A stretch of 64,000 bases of DNA from Nodularia spumigena CCY9414 (GCF_000340565.2 NZ_CP007203.1:5050807-5114806), one strand, 5' to 3'. Shown: positions 1 through 13,006, numbered from the stretch's first letter. Notes: generated from the letters alone by a model not told the origin. Numbers and translations: made by a program.

Positions 1-2
1 TA

Positions 3-968
3 GCTGGGGGATTTGGTTTGGCTGTTATCGGGAATCGGTTGTTATTTCCCTCTGATTCTGGAGATATTACTACTACAACTCCGGTGACAAGTGAAATTCC
101 ACCAGTAGTTGTAGAAACTCCTTCTCCTTCCCAACCTTCTACTCCCTCAAATAGCGTGGAAACCTTTTCCTTTGAAACTGTTACCGTAAATGTACAGGGA
201 AATATTACTAACCGCCGCAACCTGCAAGCAGAATACTTTGAAGAAAATTTAGGAAATGGTGTGTCTTTGGAAATGGTGCAGATACCAGGGGGAACTTTTA
301 CAATGGGTTCACCACCAGAGGAAGCAGCGCGAGATGACGATGAAGGTCCCCAGCGTCAGGTAAGGGTTCCTGGTTTCTTCATGGGTAAATATGCAGTTAC
401 TCAGGCACAGTATCAAGCAATTATGGGGACAAATCCTGCTAACTTCAAGGGTGAGAAAAGACCTGTAGAAACAGTAAGTTGGGATGAGGCGGTAGAATTC
501 TGTGAAAAATTGAGTCAGAAGACAGGAAAAACCTACAGGCTACCCAGCGAGGCTGAATGGGAATATGCTTGTCGTGCGGGAACAACGACACCGTTTTATT
601 TTGGTGAAACGATTACCACAGATTTAGTTAATTACGACGGAAATTTTCCATACGCCTCAGCACCAAAAGGTGAATATCGTCAGCAAACAACAAATGTAGG
701 AAATTTTCCGCCAAACTCTTTCGGTTTATACGATATGCATGGTAATATATGGGAATGGTGTCAAGATATATATAATAGTAGCTACCAAGGCGCGCCCATA
801 GACGGTACTCCGTGGTTGAATGGTAGCGATAATAACACAAAGCTGCTGCGTGGCGGTGGTTGGTTCAGCGACGCTGGGCTTTGCCGTTCTGCCATTCGCG
901 TTAGGTACGCGCGCGCGAATCGTGACGACGATGTTGGTTTTCGCGTGGTGGCTGTGGCTGTGGCGTGA
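3..968 (+). CDS. Formylglycine-generating-enzyme (FGE/SUMF1)-fold protein, DGR target, 5' end outside window
   Basis: The reading frame is open to the left edge, so the gene starts outside the window; the hydrophobic stretch at the edge (GGFGLAVIG) looks like the end of a membrane segment. A Pro/Thr/Ser-rich linker follows, then a complete FGE-sulfatase domain (C-type lectin fold) with the family motifs GGTFTMGSP, GKYAVTQAQY, PVETVSWDEA, RLPSEAEWEYACRAG and DMHGNIWEWCQD. The last 42 codons coincide with a DGR variable repeat, and this fold is a known scaffold for DGR-diversified binding surfaces. The protein is therefore more likely a surface or ligand-binding protein than a true sulfatase-activating enzyme; that is inference. 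The missing N-terminus could carry a kinase or caspase-like domain, as in other cyanobacterial FGE fusions. Confidence 0.9.
   Translation, partial: AGGFGLAVIGNRLLFPSDSGDITTTTPVTSEIPPVVVETPSPSQPSTPSNSVETFSFETVTVNVQGNITNRRNLQAEYFEENLGNGVSLEMVQIPGGTFTMGSPPEEAARDDDEGPQRQVRVPGFFMGKYAVTQAQYQAIMGTNPANFKGEKRPVETVSWDEAVEFCEKLSQKTGKTYRLPSEAEWEYACRAGTTTPFYFGETITTDLVNYDGNFPYASAPKGEYRQQTTNVGNFPPNSFGLYDMHGNIWEWCQDIYNSSYQGAPIDGTPWLNGSDNNTKLLRGGGWFSDAGLCRSAIRVRYARANRDDDVGFRVVAVAVA
841..968 (+). repeat. DGR variable repeat (VR)
   Basis: This 128-bp segment ends at the stop codon of the FGE-fold gene and aligns without gaps to 1160-1287. It differs at 14 positions (858, 864, 868, 870, 876, 879, 880, 895, 900, 901, 906, 924, 927, 930), and at every one the template copy has adenine. 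The changes alter 12 codons, nine of them AAC or AAT in the template. The final 38 bp are identical in both copies and GC-rich, as expected for the initiation-of-mutagenic-homing region. Confidence 0.95.
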
Positions 969-1159
969 GGATTCCTTGCCCTTTACACTCTTGCCCTTTT
1001 GCCCTCTGCACTTCTTATTCTTTTCACTTCTTTCCCCGCCGCTAGGCGGAAAAAAAATTTTTTCTCAAATCTGGTGTCTTGATATCAAATCCATTATACA
1101 CTACATTTAATCAAACTTCTCATTCAGTTGAGAATTTGAGGTTGGGGCAGGTCGATTTT

Positions 1160-1287
1160 AGCTGCTGCGTGGCGGTAGTTGGATCAACAACGCTAGGAAT
1201 TGCCGTTCTGCCAATCGCAATAGGAACGCGCGCGCGAATCGTAACAACAATGTTGGTTTTCGCGTGGTGGCTGTGGCTGTGGCGTGA
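1160..1287 (+). repeat. DGR template repeat (TR)
   Basis: This is a non-coding copy of the 3' end of the FGE-fold gene, in the same orientation and 191 bp downstream of the stop codon. Read in the VR frame it contains many AAC/AAT codons, which cannot become stop codons by mutation of the A residues; this is the usual design of DGR templates. All 14 mismatches to VR are A in this copy. No reverse transcriptase gene follows it within the window. Confidence 0.93.
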
Positions 1288-1440
1288 GTACTCCTAAATG
1301 TCAGAGCTGATAAGTGGGAATTTATCGGGCGTACAATCGGGAGTTCAGACCTGAACCAGTGAGGAAGGCGACGACCTCCGAATATAAAACCGAGTCGGAT
1401 AGCTTGGTAGGTTGCAAAACCGAAGACTTGTCCGACTCAA
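1288..1440 (+). ncRNA. Candidate structured spacer RNA downstream of the DGR template
   Basis: Immediately after TR the sequence can fold into several consecutive hairpins: GTTCA/TGAAC at 1343-1356, GAGG/CCTC around 1361-1378, and an 8-bp stem GAGTCGGA/TCCGACTC at 1392-1438 that encloses a GGTT/AACC stem. In characterised DGRs the RNA downstream of TR is structured and primes or guides mutagenic cDNA synthesis. The role here is inferred from position and foldability only. Confidence 0.5.
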
Positions 1441-1543
1441 CCAAATCTTTTCTAAGAGAATAAGAAAGCACTAGCCTTAACTGTTAATTTTGTTAACTAT
1501 TTAAAATGTTTTATCTTAACAAAAATTAATTATCACAGTTACC

Positions 1544-1576
1544 AGATCCCCGACTTCTTTGAGAAGTCGGGGATCT
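1544..1576. repeat. Palindromic repeat, GATCCCCGACTTC family
   Basis: A near-perfect inverted repeat with arms AGATCCCCGACTTCT and AGAAGTCGGGGATCT and a 3-nt loop. The same arms recur at 19138-19183, 24127-24341 (three times) and 26803-26867 with longer loops. Apart from this hairpin I see no gene in the rest of the spacer 1441-1788. Confidence 0.85.
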
Positions 1577-1788
1577 ATCTATTAAGTTCATAAGTAAAGT
1601 TTATTGTATTTTGAACGCAGCATTTTCTATCGGCTGTTAGTCTTTAATTATGTGAGCAGTTAAGCAATTCTTGTATGTCTAAGCATTTATGCCAAGTTCC
1701 TAATCATTAAGTAACTATTAAGGAATCTCCCACACATTTATATTCACCAACTACACAAATTCCACAAGTCTTAATTACCAACATCCTT

Positions 1789-2109
1789 ATGACTCATTAC
1801 TCTATTGATTGGATTGAAGCCTGGTGTCAAGAAAATGGCTGGACAGAATTATTTGTCGAGCGGCGCAACAACTATTGGGCTTTTCCTCCGGGATGCGTAA
1901 TGCCTGAACCAATTCCCCATCACGTCCTCAACTTGATTAAAGCTGAAAAGGGGTTAACTGTTGAGGAAAGAGTCTGGTCAGTATCGGCGGTAATTGGCAC
2001 AATCGTAGCTATCGTTTCTACAGTTGTATTAAAATGTCCTATGCCATTAGTTTTTGCCTTCGCTTTTAACGCTGTGACTGTAGCTCAACTTGAAATTGAA
2101 GATGCCTAA
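1789..2109 (+). CDS. Small conserved hypothetical membrane protein (106 aa)
   Basis: The N-terminal 60 residues are soluble and rich in aromatic residues (WIEAWCQENGWTELF, NNYWAFPPG). The C-terminal part has one or two hydrophobic segments at about residues 64-82 and 84-99. I do not recognise a named family. It lies downstream of the DGR template, but it is not a reverse transcriptase and does not resemble the DGR accessory factor Avd, so there is no sign that it belongs to the DGR. It stands alone, followed by a palindromic repeat and a convergent gene. Confidence 0.7.
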   Translation: MTHYSIDWIEAWCQENGWTELFVERRNNYWAFPPGCVMPEPIPHHVLNLIKAEKGLTVEERVWSVSAVIGTIVAIVSTVVLKCPMPLVFAFAFNAVTVAQLEIEDA

Positions 2110-2138
2110 ATATTTAATTCAGGCGTATAAATTTCAAT

Positions 2139-2216
2139 GTAGGGTGTGTTGTCGCGCAGCGCAACGCACCGACAACGATTCAAGGTGCGTTAGCCTTACG
2201 GCATAACACACCCTAC
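2139..2216. repeat. 78-bp palindromic MITE-like repeat (GTAGGGTGTGTT ends)
   Basis: Perfect 12-bp terminal inverted repeats GTAGGGTGTGTT and AACACACCCTAC flank an inner pair of GGTGCGTT-type inverted sequences. A second copy begins near 63939 and runs off the right edge. It sits between convergent genes. Confidence 0.8.
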
Positions 2217-2311
2217 GAATAATTTATATTTCTTGACATACATTAAATTTCTCTGGCTCACTTACTTCTTATTGTGTAAAAACTCAAGGAAAACTTTATT
2301 TTTTATTTTAC

Positions 2312-4228
2312 TTATACTTCTTTCAAATAGTAACTAAACCGTTCCCGTAGTTTTTCCACACTCATATCCTGAGTCCAGTATTCGACGAGGGAGTGACCAA
2401 ATGCCCAGGCGTTGCGGTCAGGTGTAGCGGAGTTTTCTAATAGCAATGGCCAAAGAGATAGCAAATCAAAGTTAAGAGGATTAACCTTACCTGTATGCAA
2501 TAGGGAAAACAGGTCATAGGCCATTTGCAGTTTACCAATTACAATCGGTAATTGTTCCACGGGAATTTGTTCTGCGAGGAGATACGCCAAAGTGGGAGAG
2601 CCAGTTGATACGGTGGAAATAAATTGCAGCACAGGACTTTTCAGCAGTGAGGTTAGTCCCTGAGTAGTCACCATTTGGAAGGTGTAATGGTCGATGATTT
2701 TGGCAGATGCGGCAGTACGAGCTTCCAAGTTACGCAAAAAGCGGGCTAATCGCAGTTGTTTAGCAGGTGCGATCGCCTCTACAATTTGCAAAGATAGTGT
2801 TTCTACACCCCAGGCGGCTCGACCTGTTTTAATATCACTGGTAACAATCGGTAATATGAGATTACAGAAGTTATCCAAAAGTTGCGCGCGGTATTGAGTA
2901 GCCTCCCGAATCGCAATTTCTTTGGAACGATTCCCTGATTCCCAATCATAAGGCGGTTCCCACTCCCGGATCGGACGCAGACGATCTACTTGGGTGATGA
3001 TTGCGATAGTTGGTAAATCTGCGACTTCCGCCCGCATATCTTGGAGAAAATCTACATCCATTTGTAGGGCGGGATCAAGTACAGGGGTCACTAACAGTAG
3101 TAAATCTGCGTTGGTAGCATAATCAAGCACCAGATTTCGCAAATCACCTCGGTTCACCTGTTCATAACCTGGGGAATCCCACAGCGTTAAACTTTCCCCG
3201 GTGGAACTTTGCCAATGATAATTTTGAATCTGGTCTGTGCTGGGTAAAACATCTACCTCTGCGAGATCAGCCTGAAATAAAGTATTAATCAAGCTGCTTT
3301 TTCCCGAACCTGTGCGCCCTACAATCAGAATATTGACGGGTTTTTGGGCAATTTCCTCGGCTGGTTCGGCTTTGGTTAAAATTTCTCGCAGGTTTTGAGT
3401 CTTAGCTGTGGGTAGAGTTGGTGTAGAAATACTGGCTTCTGTAACTGGTAATTTGCTACCACTGTAAAGTGCGATCGCCTGACGGCATAAATTCCGCAGC
3501 GCATTTTCCCGCAGTAGTTGCCCTAAATTTACTAATAACTGCTGAGTTGCCTGGTTAGTATAACCCTTAGTAGCTTGCTTGGCCACTGCGACTACAGGAT
3601 TAAATAGCCACTGCGCCCAATTCCATGCTTGCCAAACTTTCCGAGCCGATGGTTCCAGTTTGCGATAGACTTCATAAGCTTGGTAAGCTTGTCCAACGGT
3701 AATCTGATTCAGTGCTGGTGATAGCTTCTGCATCCACTGATCTAGGTCATCCATCGTTCCCCGAATTAACCCGTAAGCCTGGGGTATATAAATATTCAAC
3801 AGGGGATATTGAACTTGAGGATAATATATATGCGCGATCGCTGTGACTAAATCTTGGCATCGTGTCCAAAAAGTTTGCCAATCTTCCCAAATCGGGCGAT
3901 CGCTTTCTGCTGCTTTGAGAATCTCTTGTAGTGCTATTTCTGCCTGTTTGATATTGTCGCTTTGGGCTGGTAGTCCTACTGGCTGATCTGCCGCAGATTC
4001 TAACTCTTCTGTGACTTCTGCCAATGTTGATTCTATCACATTGATTTGGGGTTTCGTCCATTTCACCAGCAGCCAACGCCAGCCCACAAATACCAGGGTA
4101 AATATACCCCAAATCCAACTAATACCCCAGGTATGAATTTGCATACCTGCAAAGATGAGCAAAAAAGTAATAATTAGTGCAATGGGTAATGCTAATACTA
4201 CCCATTGCCACAGTTTTAATCGCAGCAT
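2312..4228 (-). CDS. Membrane-anchored Era-like GTPase (638 aa)
   Basis: Two N-terminal transmembrane helices (about residues 8-28 and 32-52) are followed by a helical region and then a G domain at about residues 300-450. Visible motifs are G1 GRTGSGKSS, G3 DSPGYEQ and G4 TQVD, as in Era/YeeP-like 50S ribosome-binding-type GTPases. The C-terminal 150 residues are mainly helical with hydrophobic patches, reminiscent of DUF697-containing GTPases. The start is the first ATG ahead of the hydrophobic helix. The protein is probably a cytoplasmic-membrane GTPase of unknown role. It is separated by 94 bp from the upstream gene on the same strand. Confidence 0.85.
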   Translation of the reverse strand: MLRLKLWQWVVLALPIALIITFLLIFAGMQIHTWGISWIWGIFTLVFVGWRWLLVKWTKPQINVIESTLAEVTEELESAADQPVGLPAQSDNIKQAEIALQEILKAAESDRPIWEDWQTFWTRCQDLVTAIAHIYYPQVQYPLLNIYIPQAYGLIRGTMDDLDQWMQKLSPALNQITVGQAYQAYEVYRKLEPSARKVWQAWNWAQWLFNPVVAVAKQATKGYTNQATQQLLVNLGQLLRENALRNLCRQAIALYSGSKLPVTEASISTPTLPTAKTQNLREILTKAEPAEEIAQKPVNILIVGRTGSGKSSLINTLFQADLAEVDVLPSTDQIQNYHWQSSTGESLTLWDSPGYEQVNRGDLRNLVLDYATNADLLLLVTPVLDPALQMDVDFLQDMRAEVADLPTIAIITQVDRLRPIREWEPPYDWESGNRSKEIAIREATQYRAQLLDNFCNLILPIVTSDIKTGRAAWGVETLSLQIVEAIAPAKQLRLARFLRNLEARTAASAKIIDHYTFQMVTTQGLTSLLKSPVLQFISTVSTGSPTLAYLLAEQIPVEQLPIVIGKLQMAYDLFSLLHTGKVNPLNFDLLSLWPLLLENSATPDRNAWAFGHSLVEYWTQDMSVEKLRERFSYYLKEV

Positions 4229-4322
4229 TTTTTAGTGATCCGCCCTAATTTTTGACACTCCCTACATCTATACTAAATTTATCCCAAAAAACTTCTATGG
4301 GGAGTGAAACTCTAATCAAGGC

Positions 4323-5657
4323 TTATTTAAAACCCTTTGCTGACTTGTTTTGTCCCTTACCTTTGGGCTTAGATTTGTTAACTTCTGCGATCGCTTCTTG
4401 AAATAAATTGTGCAAATGTATAGGTACACTGGCAATTTCTGGTAAATCTGGCTCTATAAGTTTATCGAATTCCTGTAAAAGTGAATCTAAATCATTAGCA
4501 AGGTTAAACTCTGGACGTTGTAGAAAATCTTGCAACAACTTTTCTAGTTGAATTGGATACTTTTGGGCTAAACGATGCCAAATAAAAGCATTAATACTTT
4601 TGTCTTCCAGGTAGTGGCGAATTAGTTTTTCGTTACCTTCAATATTTTGCCCATCCTCCTCTGAGAGAATTGCTTGCATCCTACTATACGTTGGTAAAAA
4701 CATTTGTCCCCAACGAGGATGAGAAAGAGCCGTAACCTGTTCTGCTTTCCTCAGTTCGGCTGGTAAATCAACCTTTGGCATGACCATTTTAGTCTTGCCG
4801 GTACTCTTGTTATCTTTAAAAATTTGAGAAACTACATTGGAGTCTGCACCAACTTCTTTTGCGGCTGTTTGTATTTCCTCTTCGCGAACGCCAGCTTCTT
4901 CTGCCATTTCCGCCAGAGATTTGGAAGAATCAATTCCTGCCTCAGCCAAACGTTTTTCAGTAATTAACTCTTGAAATTCAGCAATTTTTTTATTCAGTTG
5001 GTATCCCGGTAATGTAATTTCATCACTGCCGAAAAAGTCTAGAAACTGCTGATGATACTGCTCTACTGATTGCCAAGCTTCCTCTAACAATTCAGGAGCA
5101 TCGCTATAAAGATTATTTTTATAGTTTTCTTTGAAATTACCAATTGCTACAGCGAGTTTTGGCTTACCCAATTTACCCATGATTGTGTAGGGACTAGAAA
5201 ACATCCAGTCGCTATTATTAATGGGGAAAATATGAGTTAGTAATATTTCTCCTACTTTCAAGCGAGATAATTTCTCTAAGGTTTGAATATCGCTGGGCTT
5301 GACAATGTAGTGCTTATCTGTAAGCCAATTGGTAAACTCAAAGCCATCGGGTAAAATATTAGATATGGCAAATAAGCCAATAAAACTACGATGCCAATTT
5401 TTTAGTAAAATGCCATTGCTCTGTGATAAATCTTGACGGTTTTCGATAAACAATTCTAATGGTGACTTATCACCAACTTTGCCTTCTACAAGAAAGCTAT
5501 CAATGATTAAGTCTTGCTGACTACTATCTCCACTACCACGGCGCAAATGTTCTGCTGCATAAGTTTCGAGCGCTTCTGCTAGTTCGCCTTCTGCATCTAA
5601 GACAAAATCGACTAAGGCTTGTTTTAATTCGTGCGATCGTTCTAATATGGCATCCAC
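4323..5657 (-). CDS. Conserved hypothetical protein (444 aa)
   Basis: This is a soluble protein without signal peptide or obvious membrane segments. It has an N-terminal acidic helical part, a middle region with an EEAGVREEEIQTAAKEVGAD stretch resembling a small helical bundle, and a Lys-rich tail (KSKPKGKGQNKSAKG). I do not recognise a catalytic motif. Length and composition suggest a conserved cyanobacterial protein. It lies just downstream of the rRNA operon terminator and may be transcribed separately with the GTPase gene that follows on the same strand. Confidence 0.75.
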   Translation of the reverse strand: MDAILERSHELKQALVDFVLDAEGELAEALETYAAEHLRRGSGDSSQQDLIIDSFLVEGKVGDKSPLELFIENRQDLSQSNGILLKNWHRSFIGLFAISNILPDGFEFTNWLTDKHYIVKPSDIQTLEKLSRLKVGEILLTHIFPINNSDWMFSSPYTIMGKLGKPKLAVAIGNFKENYKNNLYSDAPELLEEAWQSVEQYHQQFLDFFGSDEITLPGYQLNKKIAEFQELITEKRLAEAGIDSSKSLAEMAEEAGVREEEIQTAAKEVGADSNVVSQIFKDNKSTGKTKMVMPKVDLPAELRKAEQVTALSHPRWGQMFLPTYSRMQAILSEEDGQNIEGNEKLIRHYLEDKSINAFIWHRLAQKYPIQLEKLLQDFLQRPEFNLANDLDSLLQEFDKLIEPDLPEIASVPIHLHNLFQEAIAEVNKSKPKGKGQNKSAKGFK

Positions 5658-5771
5658 AAGTATATTTTTCGGTGCAACAATTGCAGTTTATAGCTTCTAA
5701 GAGAGTTTTAGCATCTGGCGATCGCTAGATTTTATCATTAGGAAATATGCCCAATGAAAGAAGGCAATAGA

Positions 5772-5804
5772 AAAACAAAAGCCCCTTCCATTACAGAAGA
5801 GGCT
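5772..5804 (-). terminator. Rho-independent terminator of the rRNA operon
   Basis: Read on the minus strand just after the 5S gene, AGCCTCTTC pairs with GGAAGGGGCT (one G-U pair) around a short loop, and a TTTTGTTTTT tract follows. Position and structure fit termination of the 16S-23S-5S transcript. Confidence 0.8.
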
Positions 5805-5823
5805 CTTATTTTTCATATATAAA

Positions 5824-5941
5824 CCTGGCATCGAGCTATTTTTGCGTAGGGCTACCCCTAAACTATCGTCGCCGCAGCAGCGTTTCACCTCTGAGTTCGG
5901 GAAGGGATCAGTGTGGTTCCACCGCGCAATAGACACCAGGA
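5824..5941 (-). rRNA. rrf: 5S ribosomal RNA
   Basis: The minus strand begins TCCTGGTGTCTATTGCGCGG, contains the conserved CCGAACTCAG segment, and ends GCTCGATGCCAGG; the two ends pair to form helix I. Length is 118 nt. It follows the 23S gene in the same orientation. Confidence 0.95.
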
Positions 5942-5948
5942 AAAACAG

Positions 5949-6061
5949 TGGTCAGTTATCAGTTATCAGTTATCAGATAAGTGATACAAAACCCTGAAGG
6001 CTGCACAGTAACGCGAATCAACCAATTTGTTAACTGTTAACTGTTAACTGTTAACTGAATT
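5949..6061. repeat. Two heptanucleotide tandem repeats in the 23S-5S spacer
   Basis: CAGTTAT is repeated about three times near 5951-5975 and GTTAACT about four times near 6031-6060. Such short tandemly repeated sequences are typical of heterocystous cyanobacteria. Their presence inside the rRNA operon spacer means they are transcribed and removed on processing. Confidence 0.85.
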
Positions 6062-6064
6062 TGA

Positions 6065-8891
<2,827 letters not shown>

Positions 8892-9245
8892 ACATTTACA
8901 TTGGTGTTTCTGCAAACTTTTTTTCGTTCTGTTTACTTCCTTCTAGGCACTGATTTCACTCAGCACTCAGTCAAGAAGCAATCAGGACTCTAATCCGTCT
9001 GCCTGCTTTTTTTTCGCGTTACTATGCAGTTTTCAAGGTTCTGGCTGGATTATCACCCAGCAGTTCGATTGTATGAAGCAATCAATTGCTGAATTTTTAT
9101 TCCAATTAGAGATTAAGATGTTTATAAATGAACTGAACCAAAAATACTTTGAAAGCTTTCACCAATTCTCGACCGACCTAGGAATGACCAACTCAGTATC
9201 TAATTGCGATTTGCTTTCGATGTTTGAGTGGATTCGGTCTCCCTA
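8892..9245 (-). other. 16S-23S internal transcribed spacer without tRNA genes
   Basis: The 354-nt spacer has no recognisable tRNA-Ile or tRNA-Ala; I looked for their conserved T-loop and acceptor sequences on the minus strand. It does contain GAACCTTGAAAACTGCAT on the minus strand (complement at about 9021-9041), the typical cyanobacterial box A antiterminator region. Many Nostocales carry both tRNA-bearing and tRNA-less operons; this is the tRNA-less type. Confidence 0.85.
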
Positions 9246-10735
<1,490 letters not shown>

Positions 10736-10911
10736 GTTGTGCTTAGAGTTTGCTTCCGAACTCTCGGTTCAGAATCCTGTAAAAATTTTTGATTAACCTT
10801 TGGGAATCTTCCCAAACTAAATCTTCTTGACGAGGATTGGTTATTGTTTCGCTTTCAAAGTATTTTGTTTTCTCGGTTCAGGTGTTGCGGCTTTTGCCTT
10901 GGCACTTATTT

Positions 10912-10940
10912 AACATAACAACTCTATCTGGTTTCGTCAA
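10912..10940 (-). promoter_or_regulatory. Putative sigma70-type promoter of the rRNA operon
   Basis: On the minus strand TTGACG (10940-10935) and TATGTT (10917-10912) are separated by exactly 17 bp, about 180 bp upstream of mature 16S. This is the strongest sigma70-like match in the leader. The rest of 10736-11075 holds no gene. Confidence 0.65.
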
Positions 10941-11075
10941 GGGGTTTGGCAAAGTTTTTTTTTGAATTCTTTTGCTATTACTTGTACGCCTTGCCCAGAA
11001 AGGGTTTTGGCGTATATGAATTGTAGAGGAACTGTTCTATATATATAGAGGGGAACTAAAAACAGGTTTAAATCG

Positions 11076-12248
11076 ATGAAGAACTATGACTCGATTGTAG
11101 TTGGGGCGGGAATTACGGGTGCGGCGATCGCCTACGAATTGGCGAAAACAGGTTTTTCTGTACTTTTGTTAGAACAACACGGCACACCTGATAATGCAAC
11201 TCGCTATAGTTATGGTGGTCTAGCTTATTGGTCTGGGAGTACGCCACTAACGCGCCAACTATGTGAGGAAGCGATCGCTCTTTACCAGAACTTGAATTTA
11301 GAATTAGACGCTGAGACTGAGTTCCGGGAACTAGACTTATTACTCACTATTGCGGCTGATCACGATCCACAAGCTGCTGCTGCATCCTACAATCATGTTG
11401 CTATTCGACCTCGGTTACTCAATATAAAAGAGGCTTGTGAGTTGGAACCACTGCTGAATTCAGAGGCGATCGCTGGGGCTTTGACTGTTAAACATGGTCA
11501 TATCAACCCAGAAAAGACGAATCAGGGCTATATTCAAGGCTTTCTGCGTGCTGGGGGTGAAATGCAAATTGCCCAAGTTCTCGATTTACAGACTACTTCA
11601 TCTTCTAACGCAGGAATGAAGTTGTCTGGTGTACAAACAAATGTTGACACTTACCACAGTGAGAATGTAGTAATTTGCGCGGGTGGATTTAGCAGACAGT
11701 TACTAAAGTTGGCTGGTATTCCCATGAAGCTGTACTTTACCCATGCTGAGGTCATTGAAACTCCACCTGTTGAGTTGAGTTTACGCACTTTAATCATGCC
11801 AGCAAATCTGCAAAGGTTTCAGTTAGAGGCGGAATCTACTAAGGTTGATGAATTATGGCAAGTACCTAATGAACCAGTACCGCCGATTTTAGATGTGGGT
11901 GCGGTTCAATTTCAAGATGGTAGTTTGCGTTTGGGTCAGGTTAGCCGTGTTCTCACAGATCCTTTTGGCAAGATTAACGCTGAGGAAAGTGAAATGTGGT
12001 TACGAACAAATGTTCAGCAAATTTTACCGATGTTGGGGAATTTATCAGGAACTTGGCATCATTGTTTGGTGGCTTTTAGTAGCGATCGCCTACCTTTGAT
12101 TGGGGCTATTCCAGGATTTGAGGGTGTTCATATTTTTTCTAGTTTTAGTAACCCTCTGGTGATTGTACCACCTTTGGCTCGGCGCTTTGCTAATTTCTTG
12201 GCTGGGAAGGAGGATGAGATTATTACTCAGTTATCGCCTGGACGTTAG
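11076..12248 (+). CDS. FAD-dependent oxidoreductase, glycine/D-amino-acid oxidase (DAO) family
   Basis: The N-terminus carries the dinucleotide-binding motif VVGAGITGAAIAYELAKTG followed by LLLEQH, the classic FAD-binding beta-alpha-beta unit. The C-terminus has FSSDRLPLIGAIPGFEGVH, typical of the DAO family, where the loop contacts the FAD. Length of 390 aa is normal. It probably oxidises a secondary or primary amine (glycine, sarcosine or a D-amino acid), but the substrate cannot be told. It starts divergently from the rRNA operon. Confidence 0.85.
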   Translation: MKNYDSIVVGAGITGAAIAYELAKTGFSVLLLEQHGTPDNATRYSYGGLAYWSGSTPLTRQLCEEAIALYQNLNLELDAETEFRELDLLLTIAADHDPQAAAASYNHVAIRPRLLNIKEACELEPLLNSEAIAGALTVKHGHINPEKTNQGYIQGFLRAGGEMQIAQVLDLQTTSSSNAGMKLSGVQTNVDTYHSENVVICAGGFSRQLLKLAGIPMKLYFTHAEVIETPPVELSLRTLIMPANLQRFQLEAESTKVDELWQVPNEPVPPILDVGAVQFQDGSLRLGQVSRVLTDPFGKINAEESEMWLRTNVQQILPMLGNLSGTWHHCLVAFSSDRLPLIGAIPGFEGVHIFSSFSNPLVIVPPLARRFANFLAGKEDEIITQLSPGR

Positions 12249-12307
12249 GGTTGGTGGGTTTGTGTCACGCACCAGGCGCAGAGGCGCAAAGAGATAATTG
12301 AGAGTTG

Positions 12308-13006
12308 CTATAACTCTATTTTTTCTGTAGCAATTATGTCTGCTGCTTCTTGCAAGAGTTCTTGTTGTTCTTGTTGAATTTTTTCTAATCGGGTGGAGAT
12401 TTCTGCTAATCGTTGGTGTTTGTTTTGATCAAGGGTTGGAGGGTTTGTAGGTAGAAGTGCTAGTACAGTACGGCGTAAATAGGACAACCATTTAAAATCA
12501 ATCAAAAGCCTATAAAGTCAGACTTTTGACTTTTGACTTTTGACTTTTGACTTCCGCCTTGCGGTACTAGCTGTTTCAATTAGGCGGATAATTGCTTTGA
12601 TAATACTCCAAATCAGAGCAATCCCTGCAAGCAGAATGATTAAACTGATAATCGGATGATTAACTGCCCAATCAAGGATATGAAATAATCGCAAAAATGC
12701 TGGGTGTTGATTCAGCCAATCATTTACAGAGGAAGTAACAGCAGTTTGTAGTGCGACTGATGTTGTATTTTTTATGTGTTCAGCAGTTTGCCAAGTTTGT
12801 TCTATGGAATCTTGAGCTTTTTCTAGGGTAGTTGTAACTGTATTAAGTGCTTGATCCGTTGTGGTATTTGCTGTTTCTTTTAAAGACTGGCTAAACTGCT
12901 GTGCTGAGTTAGTTATCGAGTTAACGCTTCGGTTTACAGCACTTTTCGCTGTTTGCCAGCGTTGTAAAACTTCTTCGGACAAATTTATGTCTATTTGAGA
13001 AGCCAT
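12308..13006 (-). pseudogene. Coiled-coil/membrane protein gene interrupted by a MITE
   Basis: Two minus-strand frames, 13006-12518 (162 aa) and 12505-12308 (65 aa), lie in the same phase and are separated by a MITE at 12460-12570. The first frame encodes a helical, Gln/Thr-rich domain and a membrane segment (PIISLIILLAGIALIWSIIKA); its last codons, including the stop, are MITE sequence. The second begins inside the MITE and continues as a coiled coil rich in Gln and Glu (RLEKIQQEQQELLQEA). Removing exactly 111 bp joins IETA to LLPTNPPTLD in frame and gives a 195-aa protein. Function is unknown. The N-terminal piece may still be made as a membrane protein with an altered tail. Confidence 0.75.
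12460..12570. mobile_element. 111-bp MITE, copy 1
   Basis: The element has CTAGTAC and GTACTAG ends and contains four tandem TTTTGAC-type heptamers. A copy that I read as identical over the full 111 bp, in the same orientation, lies at 55469-55579 with unrelated flanks. No target-site duplication is evident. It inserted into a gene and supplies a stop codon. Confidence 0.85.

Noticed and set aside
820-1297. Open frames of 96 and 72 codons over VR and TR
   Set aside because: They are out-of-phase readings of the G+C-rich repeat; the FGE frame explains VR and TR is non-coding.
1789-2109. Candidate DGR accessory protein (Avd) after the template
   Set aside because: The protein has membrane segments and no four-helix-bundle character; nothing links it to DGRs beyond position.
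4245-4265. TTTGACACTCCC, like an inverted TnpB element end
   Set aside because: The match is only about 10 bases and no stem or second feature supports it.
8892-9245. tRNA-Ile and tRNA-Ala in the 16S-23S spacer
   Set aside because: Neither the T-loop nor acceptor sequences of these tRNAs are present.
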